Shown: in pieces, positions 17,131-24,715 of the stretch
Numbering within the stretch: the stretch's first letter is position 1
Layout: each line of letters begins with the position of its first letter
Assembly: GCA_964434585.1 (NCBI GenBank)
Contig: CAYSVN010000010.1
Span: 1-28,000, forward strand
DNA: 28,000 nt
Direction of reading: 5' to 3'
Origin: CAYSVN01 sp964434585
Lineage (GTDB): Bacteria; Patescibacteriota; Gracilibacteria; Peribacterales; Peribacteraceae
Notes under the pieces: model-generated
Database searches by the model: none
Told to the model about the DNA's origin: nothing
The model's input: the letters and a program-made list of their open reading frames with translations, nothing else
Program-made: the position numbers and the translations under genes

Positions 17131-17583
17131 ATGGAAAAAACACTTATTTTACTAAAGCCAGACTGCGTTTCTAAAGGAGTATGTGGAGAAGTTCTTAGCC
17201 GATTTGAAAAAGCAGGATTTGCAATCATTGGTATGAAAATGATGCAATTAACACCTGAACTTTTACGCGAACACTACAGCCATATTGCTGACAAGCCTTT
17301 TTACCCTTCTGTAGAAGGATTTATGAGCACTACTCCGGTAATTGCTATGGTACTTGAGGCAGACAATGTTATTGCAACTATGCGTGACATGCTTGGTGTT
17401 ACAAATTCTAAAGAAGCTGCCGAAGGAACAATTCGTTCAGACTTTGGTGAAGATATGATGGTCAACATTGCGCACGCAAGTGACGGACCAGAAGCTGCAG
17501 CTGAAGAAGTAGCCCGATTCTTTAACGACAGCGAGCTCTTTGACTGGAGTCCAATTGATGTAAGTGAGTGGGTAGGACGCTAA
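17131..17583 (+). CDS. ndk: Nucleoside-diphosphate kinase
   Basis: 150 aa, the usual bacterial length. It transfers the gamma phosphate of ATP to other nucleoside diphosphates through a phospho-histidine, keeping NTP and dNTP pools balanced in the cytoplasm. Visible marks are the N-terminal LILLKPD, the HYSHIADKPFYP segment, the GVTNSKEAAEGTIRSDFG region and the active-site N-I-A-H-A-S-D with catalytic His115. It stands alone with its own promoter and a strong terminator, so it is probably monocistronic. No SD precedes the ATG. Confidence 0.98.
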   Translation: MEKTLILLKPDCVSKGVCGEVLSRFEKAGFAIIGMKMMQLTPELLREHYSHIADKPFYPSVEGFMSTTPVIAMVLEADNVIATMRDMLGVTNSKEAAEGTIRSDFGEDMMVNIAHASDGPEAAAEEVARFFNDSELFDWSPIDVSEWVGR

Positions 17584-17611
17584 GCGAAAGTTAAAAATGT
17601 AGAAAAAGAAG

Positions 17612-17649
17612 AAAAGGTTTCTCAATTAAATTATTGAGAAGCCTTTTTT
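17612..17649 (+). terminator. Rho-independent terminator of ndk
   Basis: A 15-bp stem (17612-17626 with 17633-17647, 14 Watson-Crick pairs and one G-U) with a 6-nt loop leads into a T6 run. The A-rich left flank could make it work for the convergent gene ending at 17707 as well. Confidence 0.9.
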
Positions 17650-17706
17650 AACACCATTATCAGAGGTAAAAATATTGAACAAATAATTTATTCAAAAAAA
17701 GATTAA

Positions 17707-18183
17707 CTATAAAGTTTGATAAGGATAATTATCAGCCATTCTTAACACAGCGTCTTTAACGCTAAGTAGCTGCGTTACTATTTCACGATGTCTCGTTTTA
17801 ATACGGTTCCTTTTTTCATCTTCATTTGAGTTAGTGTTATTCATCTGAATATCGAGCTCTTTTAATTCTGAATTAATAGGTGAAATACTATCCAATAATT
17901 CTTTAGCTTCTTGAGGGCAGTATCCATCTGATCTAAATTTCCATAAAACAGAACGTATTGCAAATCTAAACCTGTCTTGATGCACACACCCAATACCAGG
18001 TAGTCTTCCTGGGTATACATCGCAAGTAGGTGGATATAACCCTTGATAAATAGGTAGCTCTCTTGCTGCGAGTTTAGATGCAGATTTTTCTGACAATCTA
18101 ACTTCATGTTTTATATCACAAAAATGATGCCTAGAATCGTTATCTATACTTCTCAACAATATAACATTTTCTTCTAAAGTCAT
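17707..18183 (-). CDS. Hypothetical protein, 158 aa
   Basis: I do not recognise this protein. It has no signal peptide or membrane segment, so it is likely cytoplasmic. The N-terminal half has scattered His/Cys residues (HHFCDIKHE, PPTCDVYPG, GIGCVHQD, GYCP) that could bind a metal, but no standard zinc-finger spacing is evident. The C-terminal third (from about residue 95) is charged and helical, probably a short coiled coil. The start is supported by a promoter-like pair ending 8 nt before the ATG. It lies 38 nt after the protease gene on the same strand. The stop is TAG. Confidence 0.7.
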   Translation of the reverse strand: MTLEENVILLRSIDNDSRHHFCDIKHEVRLSEKSASKLAARELPIYQGLYPPTCDVYPGRLPGIGCVHQDRFRFAIRSVLWKFRSDGYCPQEAKELLDSISPINSELKELDIQMNNTNSNEDEKRNRIKTRHREIVTQLLSVKDAVLRMADNYPYQTL

Positions 18184-18191
18184 AAGATAAG

Positions 18192-18220
18192 ACTTTAAAG
18201 AAAATGACTACTTAAAGCAA
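18192..18220 (-). promoter_or_regulatory. Predicted leaderless promoter of the 158-aa gene
   Basis: On the - strand, TTGCTT (18220-18215), a 17-nt spacer and TAAAGT (18197-18192), ending 8 nt before the ATG at 18183. Confidence 0.45.
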
Positions 18221-18221
18221 G

Positions 18222-19454
18222 TTATTTCAACAATACCTCAATTGCCTTATTCAACTGAACATCCGGAGCTTCCTCTAGAGCATTACCTTCTTCATCTACA
18301 AGAGCAGCTATCTCCTCTGGCGTTAGGGGCTCAATCTCAATATCTGGTGTAATACCACCTTCCGAAATACTTCTATCTAGCGGGGTAAACCATTTAGCAA
18401 TGGTTAAATGCAAGCTGCTACCATCAGTTAATGGAATAACTTCTTGCACTGTTCCTTTACCAAAGCTCTGTTGGCCAATAATGGTGGCACGACCATGGTC
18501 CTGTAATGCTCCAGCAACAATTTCCGACGCACTTGCACTTCCACTGTTAATTAAAATGCTTAACGGAGTGTCGGGTGCCATAGTAGCACCGTTTACAAAA
18601 TGAATTTCTTCATCGTCGCCACGGCGTTTAACAGTTACTACCTTTCCTTGTGTTAAAAACACAGATGTTAAATCAATTGCACCCCCTAAAAATCCTCCAC
18701 CATTATTACGCATATCTAAAATAATTCCATCAAGCTTAGTATCAGCAAATGTGGTCAACACTGTTCTTAACTCATCAATACTACCAGAGCCAAACCTGTT
18801 TAAAGCTACATGAGCAATATTTTTTTCATCTCTTGTAATAATAGTGGATTCTACACTTGGAATATCAATATTTGCTCTAGTAATAGGAATGATAAATGGC
18901 TCGCTACCTACACGATAAAGTGTTAGTTCCACCTCAGTCCCTGCTGGTCCACGTATTTGTTTTACAACCTCAAATAAACTGTCATCCCCTACTTCTCTAC
19001 CATCAACAGCAGTAATAACATCTTCTGGTAAAAGTCCAGCATCAAGTGCCGGTGAACCTTTTAATGGTGATACTACAACAACTAAACCATCACGAAATGT
19101 AAGCTCTGCGCCAATTCCTTCTAGTTTTCCTCCTAAGCTATCATCAAAGTCTTGTTTTTCTTCAGGAGTAAGTAGGATGCTATAAGGATCATCAAGTTGC
19201 CTAACAACTCCTGCTGCCGCTCCACGTTCAATAATTTCCTCTGTTAATGTTTCACTTTCTACGTATTTTTGGTCAATGAGACTTGTCACTTCATCAATAA
19301 GGCTAAATTTTTGTTGTTGTTGAGGTGTAAGATCCACACCTAGGGAGTCTGAAATAGACTCTTTAACATTTGGATTAGTTGCCAGCGTTAAACCAAAAAG
19401 AAAGGTTATAATTGGCAGCAAAACTGTAGTAAGAATTTTAAAGGGAGAGTTCAT
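18222..19454 (-). CDS. ctpA: C-terminal processing peptidase (S41 family)
   Basis: 410 aa from the ATG at 19454, where an N-terminal transmembrane segment (MNSPFKILTTVLLPIITF) begins. A start at 19550 would add 32 residues but lies upstream of the -10 (TATACT, ending 8 nt before 19454). An N-terminal helical region is followed by a PDZ domain (about 110-200, GIGAEL...GSPALDAGLLPEDVI) and the S41 protease core. The catalytic dyad is Ser308 in GSASASE and Lys333 in FGKGTVQ, spaced 25 residues as in Prc/CtpA. The RNNGGG motif is present. Such proteases trim exported or envelope proteins outside the membrane. The surface proteins of this window are possible clients, but nothing here proves it. 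Confidence 0.95.
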   Translation of the reverse strand: MNSPFKILTTVLLPIITFLFGLTLATNPNVKESISDSLGVDLTPQQQQKFSLIDEVTSLIDQKYVESETLTEEIIERGAAAGVVRQLDDPYSILLTPEEKQDFDDSLGGKLEGIGAELTFRDGLVVVVSPLKGSPALDAGLLPEDVITAVDGREVGDDSLFEVVKQIRGPAGTEVELTLYRVGSEPFIIPITRANIDIPSVESTIITRDEKNIAHVALNRFGSGSIDELRTVLTTFADTKLDGIILDMRNNGGGFLGGAIDLTSVFLTQGKVVTVKRRGDDEEIHFVNGATMAPDTPLSILINSGSASASEIVAGALQDHGRATIIGQQSFGKGTVQEVIPLTDGSSLHLTIAKWFTPLDRSISEGGITPDIEIEPLTPEEIAALVDEEGNALEEAPDVQLNKAIEVLLK

Positions 19455-19462
19455 AGGAATGA

Positions 19463-19468
19463 AGTATA
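19463..19468 (-). promoter_or_regulatory. -10 element (TATACT) of the protease gene, leaderless
   Basis: TATACT on the - strand ends 8 nt before the ATG at 19454. The -35 region is T-rich without a clear hexamer. It decides the start codon. Confidence 0.5.
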
Positions 19469-19523
19469 GTGGAAGAAAGTGAAGAAAGAAAAGAGGTGAT
19501 AGAGATTTTTTTAACAACGGATT

Positions 19524-19600
19524 GTGGATGGTGAGTGGTGCAGATGACAAAGCTTTGTTTTGCTAACTGCACTACTCACTACAACCTAACCACTATCCAC
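19524..19600. repeat. Intergenic long hairpin B (same family as A)
   Basis: The arm 19524-19543 pairs imperfectly with 19567-19600 (shared GTGGAT, then GTGAGT-GTGCAG with wobbles; the right arm carries an extra ~14 nt). The loop holds the palindrome ACAAAGCTTTGT. The right arm is closely similar to that of hairpin A. It lies between the divergent protease and atpB genes. Confidence 0.75.
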
Positions 19601-19614
19601 TATCAAAAAACCTC

Positions 19615-19643
19615 TTGATTATTACCACGTCTACCCGTAGTAT
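19615..19643 (+). promoter_or_regulatory. Predicted promoter of atpB-atpD
   Basis: TTGATT (19615-19620), a 17-nt spacer and TAGTAT (19638-19643). The expected start is near 19650, giving a leader of about 29 nt without an SD. Confidence 0.55.
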
Positions 19644-19678
19644 TCCGGTTCGAAATTATTACTTTTAACCTTTTAAAT

Positions 19679-21094
19679 ATGCCAACCGCTTATAAAACTG
19701 TTTCCTCTATTGCTGGACCACTAATTGTAGTGGAAGGAGTAGAAGGTGTCTCTTTTGATGAACTATGTGAAGTAGAATTACCAGATGGTAGTAAGCGATT
19801 AGGTAAGGTGCTAGAAGCCCGTAGTGATATGGCGGTAGTACAGCTATTTGAAAGCACGCAGGGAGCCCAAACAGAAGGAACAAAAGTTCACTTTTTAGGT
19901 CGAACATTTACCTTTGGTGCCAGTGAAGATATTTTAGGTCGTGTGTTTAATGGATCTGGCCAACCAGCTGATGGCGGACCCATGCCTGTTGCAGAAAAGC
20001 AGCTTGATATTAATGGTGCACCTATTAATCCAGCTAGTCGTGAATTTCCAGATGACTTTATGCAAACTGGAATTGGAACCATTGACGTACTAAACACACT
20101 GGTTCGTGGACAAAAATTACCAATCTTCTCTGGAGCTGGTTTACCACACAATCAACTAGCTGCTCAAATTGCTCGTCAACTACGTGTGCTTACCGAGAAA
20201 GAAAAAACCGAAGGAACATCTGCGGAAGGTGAGGTAGAAGAAGAAGGAAAATTCGCCGTGGTATTCGGTGCCATGGGTGTAACATTCGAGGAAGCTCAGT
20301 TTTTCCAAAAAGAATTAGAAGCAACTGGAGCGTTAAGTCGTGCAGTTGTATTCTTAAACACTGCGGACCAACCAGTAGTGGAACGTATTGCTACTCCACG
20401 TCTTGCATTAACCGCAGCCGAATATCTAGCATTCGAAAAAGGTTACCATGTAACCGTAATTCTTACAGACTTAACAAACTACTGTGAAGCTCTACGTGAA
20501 GTATCAGCTGCCCGTAAAGAAGTTCCTGGTCGTCGTGGTTTCCCTGGATACCTCTACACCGACCTCGCTACCATGTACGAAAGGGCTGGTAAAATTAAGG
20601 GGAATCCTGGTTCTATTACCCAGATTCCAATTTTAACCATGCCAGAGGACGACGTAACCCACCCAATCCCCGACCTTACTGGTTACATTACCGAAGGACA
20701 AATTCGTTTAGATCGTGGCCTACACAACAAAGGAATTTACCCACCAGTTATTCCAATGGGATCGTTAAGCCGTCTTAAAGGGCAAGCTCAAGGTGATGGT
20801 AAAACTCGTGATGACCACAGTGCAATGGACTCTCAGTTAACGGCAGCATATGCCCGTGGTGTAGAAGTTCGTGAGCTAGCAGTTATTCTTGGTGAAAGCT
20901 CATTAAGTGATACCGACTTGGCTTACCTTAAATTTGCCGACCGATTTGAACGTGAATTTATTGTACAAGGCGAAAACGAAGAGCGTAGTATCTTCGATAG
21001 CCTTAACATTGGTTGGAATTTACTAAAAGAACTACCGCGCAGTGAACTAAAACGTGTAAAGGCAGAGCAAATTGAAAAATATATGAAAGATTAG
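19679..21094 (+). CDS. atpB: A/V-type ATP synthase subunit B
   Basis: 471 aa, the usual length for the family. This is the non-catalytic nucleotide-binding subunit of the A1/V1 headpiece, which alternates with subunit A in a hexamer and couples ATP hydrolysis or synthesis to ion flow. Visible marks are the N-terminal beta-barrel (VSSIAGPLIVVEGVEGV), FGASEDILGRVFNGSGQP, the degenerate P-loop region LPIFSGAGLPHNQLAAQIAR, FVVFGAMGVTFEEA-like KFAVVFGAMG, and the YLYTDLATMYERAG segment. It is followed by subunit D after 94 nt. Subunit A and the other operon members (I, K, E, C, F) are absent from both sides, so the complex must be completed from elsewhere in the genome. The stop is TAG and sits inside the left arm of a hairpin. 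Confidence 0.97.
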   Translation: MPTAYKTVSSIAGPLIVVEGVEGVSFDELCEVELPDGSKRLGKVLEARSDMAVVQLFESTQGAQTEGTKVHFLGRTFTFGASEDILGRVFNGSGQPADGGPMPVAEKQLDINGAPINPASREFPDDFMQTGIGTIDVLNTLVRGQKLPIFSGAGLPHNQLAAQIARQLRVLTEKEKTEGTSAEGEVEEEGKFAVVFGAMGVTFEEAQFFQKELEATGALSRAVVFLNTADQPVVERIATPRLALTAAEYLAFEKGYHVTVILTDLTNYCEALREVSAARKEVPGRRGFPGYLYTDLATMYERAGKIKGNPGSITQIPILTMPEDDVTHPIPDLTGYITEGQIRLDRGLHNKGIYPPVIPMGSLSRLKGQAQGDGKTRDDHSAMDSQLTAAYARGVEVRELAVILGESSLSDTDLAYLKFADRFEREFIVQGENEERSIFDSLNIGWNLLKELPRSELKRVKAEQIEKYMKD

Positions 21095-21186
21095 GGATTA
21101 AGTTGCAGAGTTTAGGGATTAGTTTCCTGCTCTGTAGATAAACTAAAAATCTCTAAACTCTAATGACTAACCCCTAATCCCTAGCC
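21091..21186. repeat. Intergenic hairpin C between atpB and atpD
   Basis: Outer arms TAGGGATTA (21092-21100) and TAATCCCTA (21175-21183), and inner arms GAGTTTAG (21108-21115) and CTAAACTC (21153-21160). The arms are built of degenerate TTAGGGA-like units. It overlaps the atpB stop codon and ends 2 nt before the atpD start. Confidence 0.7.
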
Positions 21187-21188
21187 CT

Positions 21189-21845
21189 ATGGCAAGACTT
21201 AACGTAAACCCTACACGAATGGCCCTTATGGACCTTAAAAGTCGCTTAAAAAGTAATAAGCGCGGTCACAAACTGCTTAAAGATAAGCAAGATGGTCTCA
21301 TGCAAAAGTTTATGGAAATTATTCGTAAAGTAAAAACGCTACGCAGCCAAGTAGAAAAAGATTTAGGCGAAGCCTTTGCTAAGTACTTACAAGCTAGTAG
21401 CTGGTTAAGTGATGCTCAATTAAGTAATGCGCTTAGTTCGCCACAAGCAAGTATGAGCCTAGAGGTAGAAACCAAAAGCGTAATGGGTGTTAAAATTCCA
21501 GAGTTTACCCTTAAGCAAGAAGGAACAGTGCGCACCTATGGTTATGCTGGTACCAATGCACTGCTCGACGAAGCGTTAACAGCCCTAGAACTTGCATTCC
21601 CACTACTAGTAGAGTTAGCCCAAATTGAAAAACAGGCCGAAGCCATGGCGCTAGAGCTAGAAGTAACCCGTCGCCGTGTTAACGCGCTAGAATATAAAAT
21701 TGTTCCAGATATTGAGGAGACACTTAAATTTATTAAGTTAAAGCTTGATGAAACTGAACGCGCTGGCATTGTTGCCACCATGCGCATTAAAGCTAGTATT
21801 GAGGAGGCAGAAGCTGCAGCTGCAGCATTAGCGCTAGCTGCGTAA
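21189..21845 (+). CDS. atpD: A/V-type ATP synthase subunit D
   Basis: 218 aa. This is the central rotor stalk subunit of the A1/V1 sector, two long antiparallel helices that turn inside the A3B3 hexamer. Visible marks are the N-terminal helix with NPTRMALMDLKSRLKSNKRG and KLLKDKQDGLM (the family signature), and the long C-terminal heptad-rich helix with RRRVNALEYKIVPDIEETLKFI. It closes with an Ala/Glu-rich tail. It lies 94 nt after atpB and presumably shares its transcript, although hairpin C in between could reduce or separate expression. It ends 5 nt from the convergent pilin-like gene. Confidence 0.96.
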   Translation: MARLNVNPTRMALMDLKSRLKSNKRGHKLLKDKQDGLMQKFMEIIRKVKTLRSQVEKDLGEAFAKYLQASSWLSDAQLSNALSSPQASMSLEVETKSVMGVKIPEFTLKQEGTVRTYGYAGTNALLDEALTALELAFPLLVELAQIEKQAEAMALELEVTRRRVNALEYKIVPDIEETLKFIKLKLDETERAGIVATMRIKASIEEAEAAAAALALAA

Positions 21846-21850
21846 CTATA

Positions 21851-23074
21851 CTACCGAGAGGCTGAGATAAATTCATCGTTCTCTGCAAAAGCGGCAGCAA
21901 TCGTTATAACTCCTTTAAGGTCTTGCTGAATTAAGTAGCCAGATAAATCCGAACTCGGATTACTTTGTGGGTTGCGTGGCATTTCTATAAGGTACGGTTC
22001 TAAATATGAATAAAGCTCAACGGTACATGCTGTACCACCTTTTACACATATAGATTGGTAATACTGTGGAAGTTCTCCTGGTGTAGCACCATTATTATCA
22101 ATGATATATTGGTACACTGCGCTTAGAATCGCATGAACATCAACCTTACGTTGAGTGTTTCTAGCTTCTGCTGTGCGGTCAACGTGTTCATAATTATAAT
22201 TGGTAATAACGTCTTCTCGGTGGTCTTCTAGGGCTTCATGGCGATTGATTGTTAGCTGTATTGTGTTGTAAACAGAAGTCTCACCAGTACGGTCATACTC
22301 GTCCTTTAAAAACCGAATGGTATCCTCCATCTGCTGTATTTCATCATTAAGCTCTGCCATGGTTAAGCTAAGATCATAGCTAGAATATTCATACCCATTA
22401 TTAACTTGGCCATCAAATTCAATAGTGTTATCTACGTAAAGCAAATTTTCCACCGGAGGAATATTATAGACATTTTCATTCTTAATATTAGCAATATGTT
22501 CAGCGACACGTTGTGCCTCTAATTCCGAGGTCTTTTGGAGTCTAAGCTGAAGTAGTGCTTCAAATCGCTCAACATAAGGATGCATATTTTCTTCAAAATT
22601 TAAAGAAGGATTTCTATCATTCTCTTCTATCAAAATATCCATCTTTGCCTCTAACGAAGTTAATTCATCATCAATGTCTGCAATGGGTAAATGTTGATAT
22701 CTAGGCTCTAAATCATAATCGGTACGGTTATCAGAATTATCATGATAAGAAACCATCAGCTCTTCGTAATCATTATCATACTCTTCATTAATTTCACTTT
22801 GTTCAATATAGCCTTCTTCACCCGGAATCGGGCCAAAAATACTATCAACATAACCTTGTTCATAGGGCTTTTGCTCAGGTGTTTCAAAATCCCCTGTTAA
22901 TGGAATAGCTCCCCCATCTGGTAAAATATTTTTCTGCAAAGAATCTGAAGGACTTACATTTACCGTGGGGCCAGAAAGCGCAGAAAATAACGTAGCTCCC
23001 AGCAAGCCGATCAGCCCTGCCCCAATAACAAATGGTATAAGTTTAGCGGCTGTAAATGGTGTAGGGTTTGGCAT
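21851..23074 (-). CDS. Membrane-anchored coiled-coil protein with pseudopilin-like C-terminal domain
   Basis: 407 aa. Transmembrane helix at 12-32 (KLIPFVIGAGLIGLLGATLF). An acidic Pro/Gly/Tyr-rich linker (35-125) and two coiled-coil stretches (about 130-195 and 235-300) follow. The C-terminus (304-404) follows the plan of bacterial pilin/pseudopilin globular domains: ARNTQRKVDVHAILSAVYQY, then D-x-N-G-x-x-P, a C-x6-C pair (343, 350), PRNPQ, SGY, and a final beta-strand VITIAAAFAEN. The N-terminus lacks a G-F-T-L-x-E prepilin cleavage site, so it would not be assembled like an ordinary pilin. No pilus genes adjoin it. Its -10 (TATACT) ends 6 nt before the ATG. The pilin link is inferred from pattern only. 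Confidence 0.75.
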   Translation of the reverse strand: MPNPTPFTAAKLIPFVIGAGLIGLLGATLFSALSGPTVNVSPSDSLQKNILPDGGAIPLTGDFETPEQKPYEQGYVDSIFGPIPGEEGYIEQSEINEEYDNDYEELMVSYHDNSDNRTDYDLEPRYQHLPIADIDDELTSLEAKMDILIEENDRNPSLNFEENMHPYVERFEALLQLRLQKTSELEAQRVAEHIANIKNENVYNIPPVENLLYVDNTIEFDGQVNNGYEYSSYDLSLTMAELNDEIQQMEDTIRFLKDEYDRTGETSVYNTIQLTINRHEALEDHREDVITNYNYEHVDRTAEARNTQRKVDVHAILSAVYQYIIDNNGATPGELPQYYQSICVKGGTACTVELYSYLEPYLIEMPRNPQSNPSSDLSGYLIQQDLKGVITIAAAFAENDEFISASR

Positions 23075-23080
23075 CTATTA

Positions 23081-23086
23081 AGTATA
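23081..23086 (-). promoter_or_regulatory. -10 element (TATACT) of the pilin-like gene, leaderless
   Basis: TATACT on the - strand ends 6 nt before the ATG at 23074. A weak TTTAAA lies 17 nt upstream of it. Confidence 0.5.
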
Positions 23087-23139
23087 GCAGAAAACAGTGT
23101 TAATTTAAAGGTGCTACATTAGTAGAGCTCGAACTACCC

Positions 23140-23193
23140 TTAGCTGCTTTCTTCAACAGGGATAATACTTTTACCAGATTCATTAAACACTAA
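23140..23193 (-). pseudogene. 3' remnant of an SPFH/band-7 paralogue
   Basis: In one - strand frame this stretch reads LVFNESGKSIIPVEESS and stop, against LVFNESDKKIIPVEA and stop at the end of the intact SPFH gene 650 nt away. Similarity is also visible in DNA (roughly 36 of 43 bases by eye). A stop lies two codons upstream in the same frame, so only the last ~17 codons survive. The copy is diverged, which suggests an old paralogue rather than a recent duplication. Confidence 0.7.
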
Positions 23194-23207
23194 ATTTTAA
23201 AGAGATG

Positions 23208-23702
23208 TTACGTATACTTAGCAAATAATACAGCCAGAAGAATAAAGACAATAATAACAAGTATAAGAGCTAAGCGACGAGATTTTGTTTTAACAATACT
23301 ACGTCTGTTTTTAAATAAATAAGGTAAAGAATTTAATACATCATTCAGTATTACGAGTCCAAGACCTGTCCAAAGTAAGAAGTAAAAAATGGCCGCAATA
23401 ATTGCAAGACTTGGTGCTTCACGGTGTAAATTTTTATTAAAAAACGCATAAAAAATTGGCAAATGTAGTAGGGTTAAAAAAATACAAACATAAGCAGAAG
23501 GTAATTTTGGCATAGGTTTATCACTACCAGTACTAATATGATTTTTCTCTCTAAAATGATTCGTTAGATGCAAAAGACTAAACACTACAATAATAATGAT
23601 TGAAAATTGAATATTTAACATAGGTCTAAAATTACCCCACCATAAGTACGCCAATACGTTAGCAAGAATCAAGCCGACTATTAATTTTGTTTTATGATTC
23701 AT
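23208..23702 (-). CDS. Four-helix membrane protein of unknown function
   Basis: 164 aa with about four transmembrane segments (near 5-22, 30-46, 72-90, 97-122, and a last one at 143-161; the first two may be close-packed). A basic loop KNRRSIVKTKSRR precedes the last helix, which suggests that this loop is cytoplasmic. I do not recognise the family and see no catalytic motif. It sits between the intact SPFH gene and the scrap of an SPFH paralogue, so it may have arrived through the rearrangement that destroyed the second copy. No clear promoter spacing was found; TATCAA 8 nt before the ATG is a weak candidate. Confidence 0.75.
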   Translation of the reverse strand: MNHKTKLIVGLILANVLAYLWWGNFRPMLNIQFSIIIIVVFSLLHLTNHFREKNHISTGSDKPMPKLPSAYVCIFLTLLHLPIFYAFFNKNLHREAPSLAIIAAIFYFLLWTGLGLVILNDVLNSLPYLFKNRRSIVKTKSRRLALILVIIVFILLAVLFAKYT

Positions 23703-23792
23703 AAAATTTTTTGATAAATTATCATACTATTGTGGCATAAATTCAACCTGTGGTAAAGAAGTCGAGACTTACATCTACTACTAAGAATTTAT

Positions 23793-24635
23793 TTATGCTT
23801 CTACAGGGATAATCTTTTTATCAGACTCGTTAAACACCAATGTTGGTGTAATGCCTTTTTCGGTCAGTACAAATTTAGAGTTACCAGCCAATGATGCCTC
23901 TGTAACTTCTAGCTGTTTAAACATTTGCGCTTTGCTTTTAAAGGTTTTTTCTACAGAGTCATTAACTTTAGCAATAGCTTCTGCCTCACCAATGGCAATT
24001 TCAATTTGGGCATCTTTTTGTCCTGCTGCCGCAATTACGGCTGCTTCTGCTTCTTCTTTTGCAGCTTCTTTAAGGGCAACTGCACGCGTAATAGCTGCTT
24101 CTTTCTCGCGCTCGGCTGTTACCACTTGGTCCATCGCGCGTTGTACATCTGCGGCTGGGTTAACATCTTGTAGCTCTACACGCACCACCTCAATCCCCCA
24201 CGATTCTGTTTGACTATCTAATTCTTGTTCTATACGTGTGTTAATACTTTGCCTATTGGCATTAACTTCCGTAAACACCATTTCCCCAATAATAGAACGT
24301 AGTGTTGTTTGCGCCAACGATGGAATAGAAGAAGCATAATCTTGCACATTATACAGCGCCTTAATAGAGTCTTGAATTTTAAAGTACACTACGGCGTCAA
24401 TTTCTAGGTTTAGGTTATCTTTGGTAATTACTGATTGTTTTTCTACATCTAAACGAATTTCTGTAATGTTAACCTTACGCATGCGTTCTACAATCGGGAT
24501 AACCCAACGCAGCCCCTGTTCGCTTGTACGCGTATACTTACCAAAGCGTTCTACCACCCCCTTTTCTATCGGGCGGACAATTCTAAAACCAATTAAGATA
24601 ATAAATAAAACAAAAAGTAATGGTCCGTAAAACAT
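23793..24635 (-). CDS. SPFH/band-7 (stomatin/slipin-like) protein
   Basis: 280 aa from the ATG at 24635; a TTG two codons earlier would add M-P. A hydrophobic N-terminus (FYGPLLFVLFIILIGF) anchors the protein. The band-7 domain follows (about 18-180, with VRPIEKGVVERFGKY, GLRWVIPIVERM and LRSIIGEMVFTEV). Next comes the Ala/Glu-rich coiled coil (about 185-245) that mediates ring oligomers, and a short C-terminal tail ending IIPVEA. Slipins organise membrane microdomains and often act with membrane proteases such as NfeD or FtsH; no NfeD partner is adjacent. It has its own promoter. Confidence 0.95.
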   Translation of the reverse strand: MFYGPLLFVLFIILIGFRIVRPIEKGVVERFGKYTRTSEQGLRWVIPIVERMRKVNITEIRLDVEKQSVITKDNLNLEIDAVVYFKIQDSIKALYNVQDYASSIPSLAQTTLRSIIGEMVFTEVNANRQSINTRIEQELDSQTESWGIEVVRVELQDVNPAADVQRAMDQVVTAEREKEAAITRAVALKEAAKEEAEAAVIAAAGQKDAQIEIAIGEAEAIAKVNDSVEKTFKSKAQMFKQLEVTEASLAGNSKFVLTEKGITPTLVFNESDKKIIPVEA

Positions 24636-24664
24636 AGGCAAAAAGAGAATAAATAATTATAAAG

Positions 24665-24692
24665 AGTATACCTATAGAAAGCTGTTGTTCAA
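24665..24692 (-). promoter_or_regulatory. Predicted promoter of the SPFH gene
   Basis: On the - strand, TTGAAC (24692-24687), a 16-nt spacer and TATACT (24670-24665). The leader would be about 23 nt, without an SD. Confidence 0.5.
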
Positions 24693-24715
24693 TTATAAAT
24701 CAATATCTTAGGCAA

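Noticed and set aside
19455..19550. N-terminal extension of the protease to 19550
   Set aside because: It would cross the promoter and overlap hairpin B. The anchor helix begins just after the ATG at 19454.
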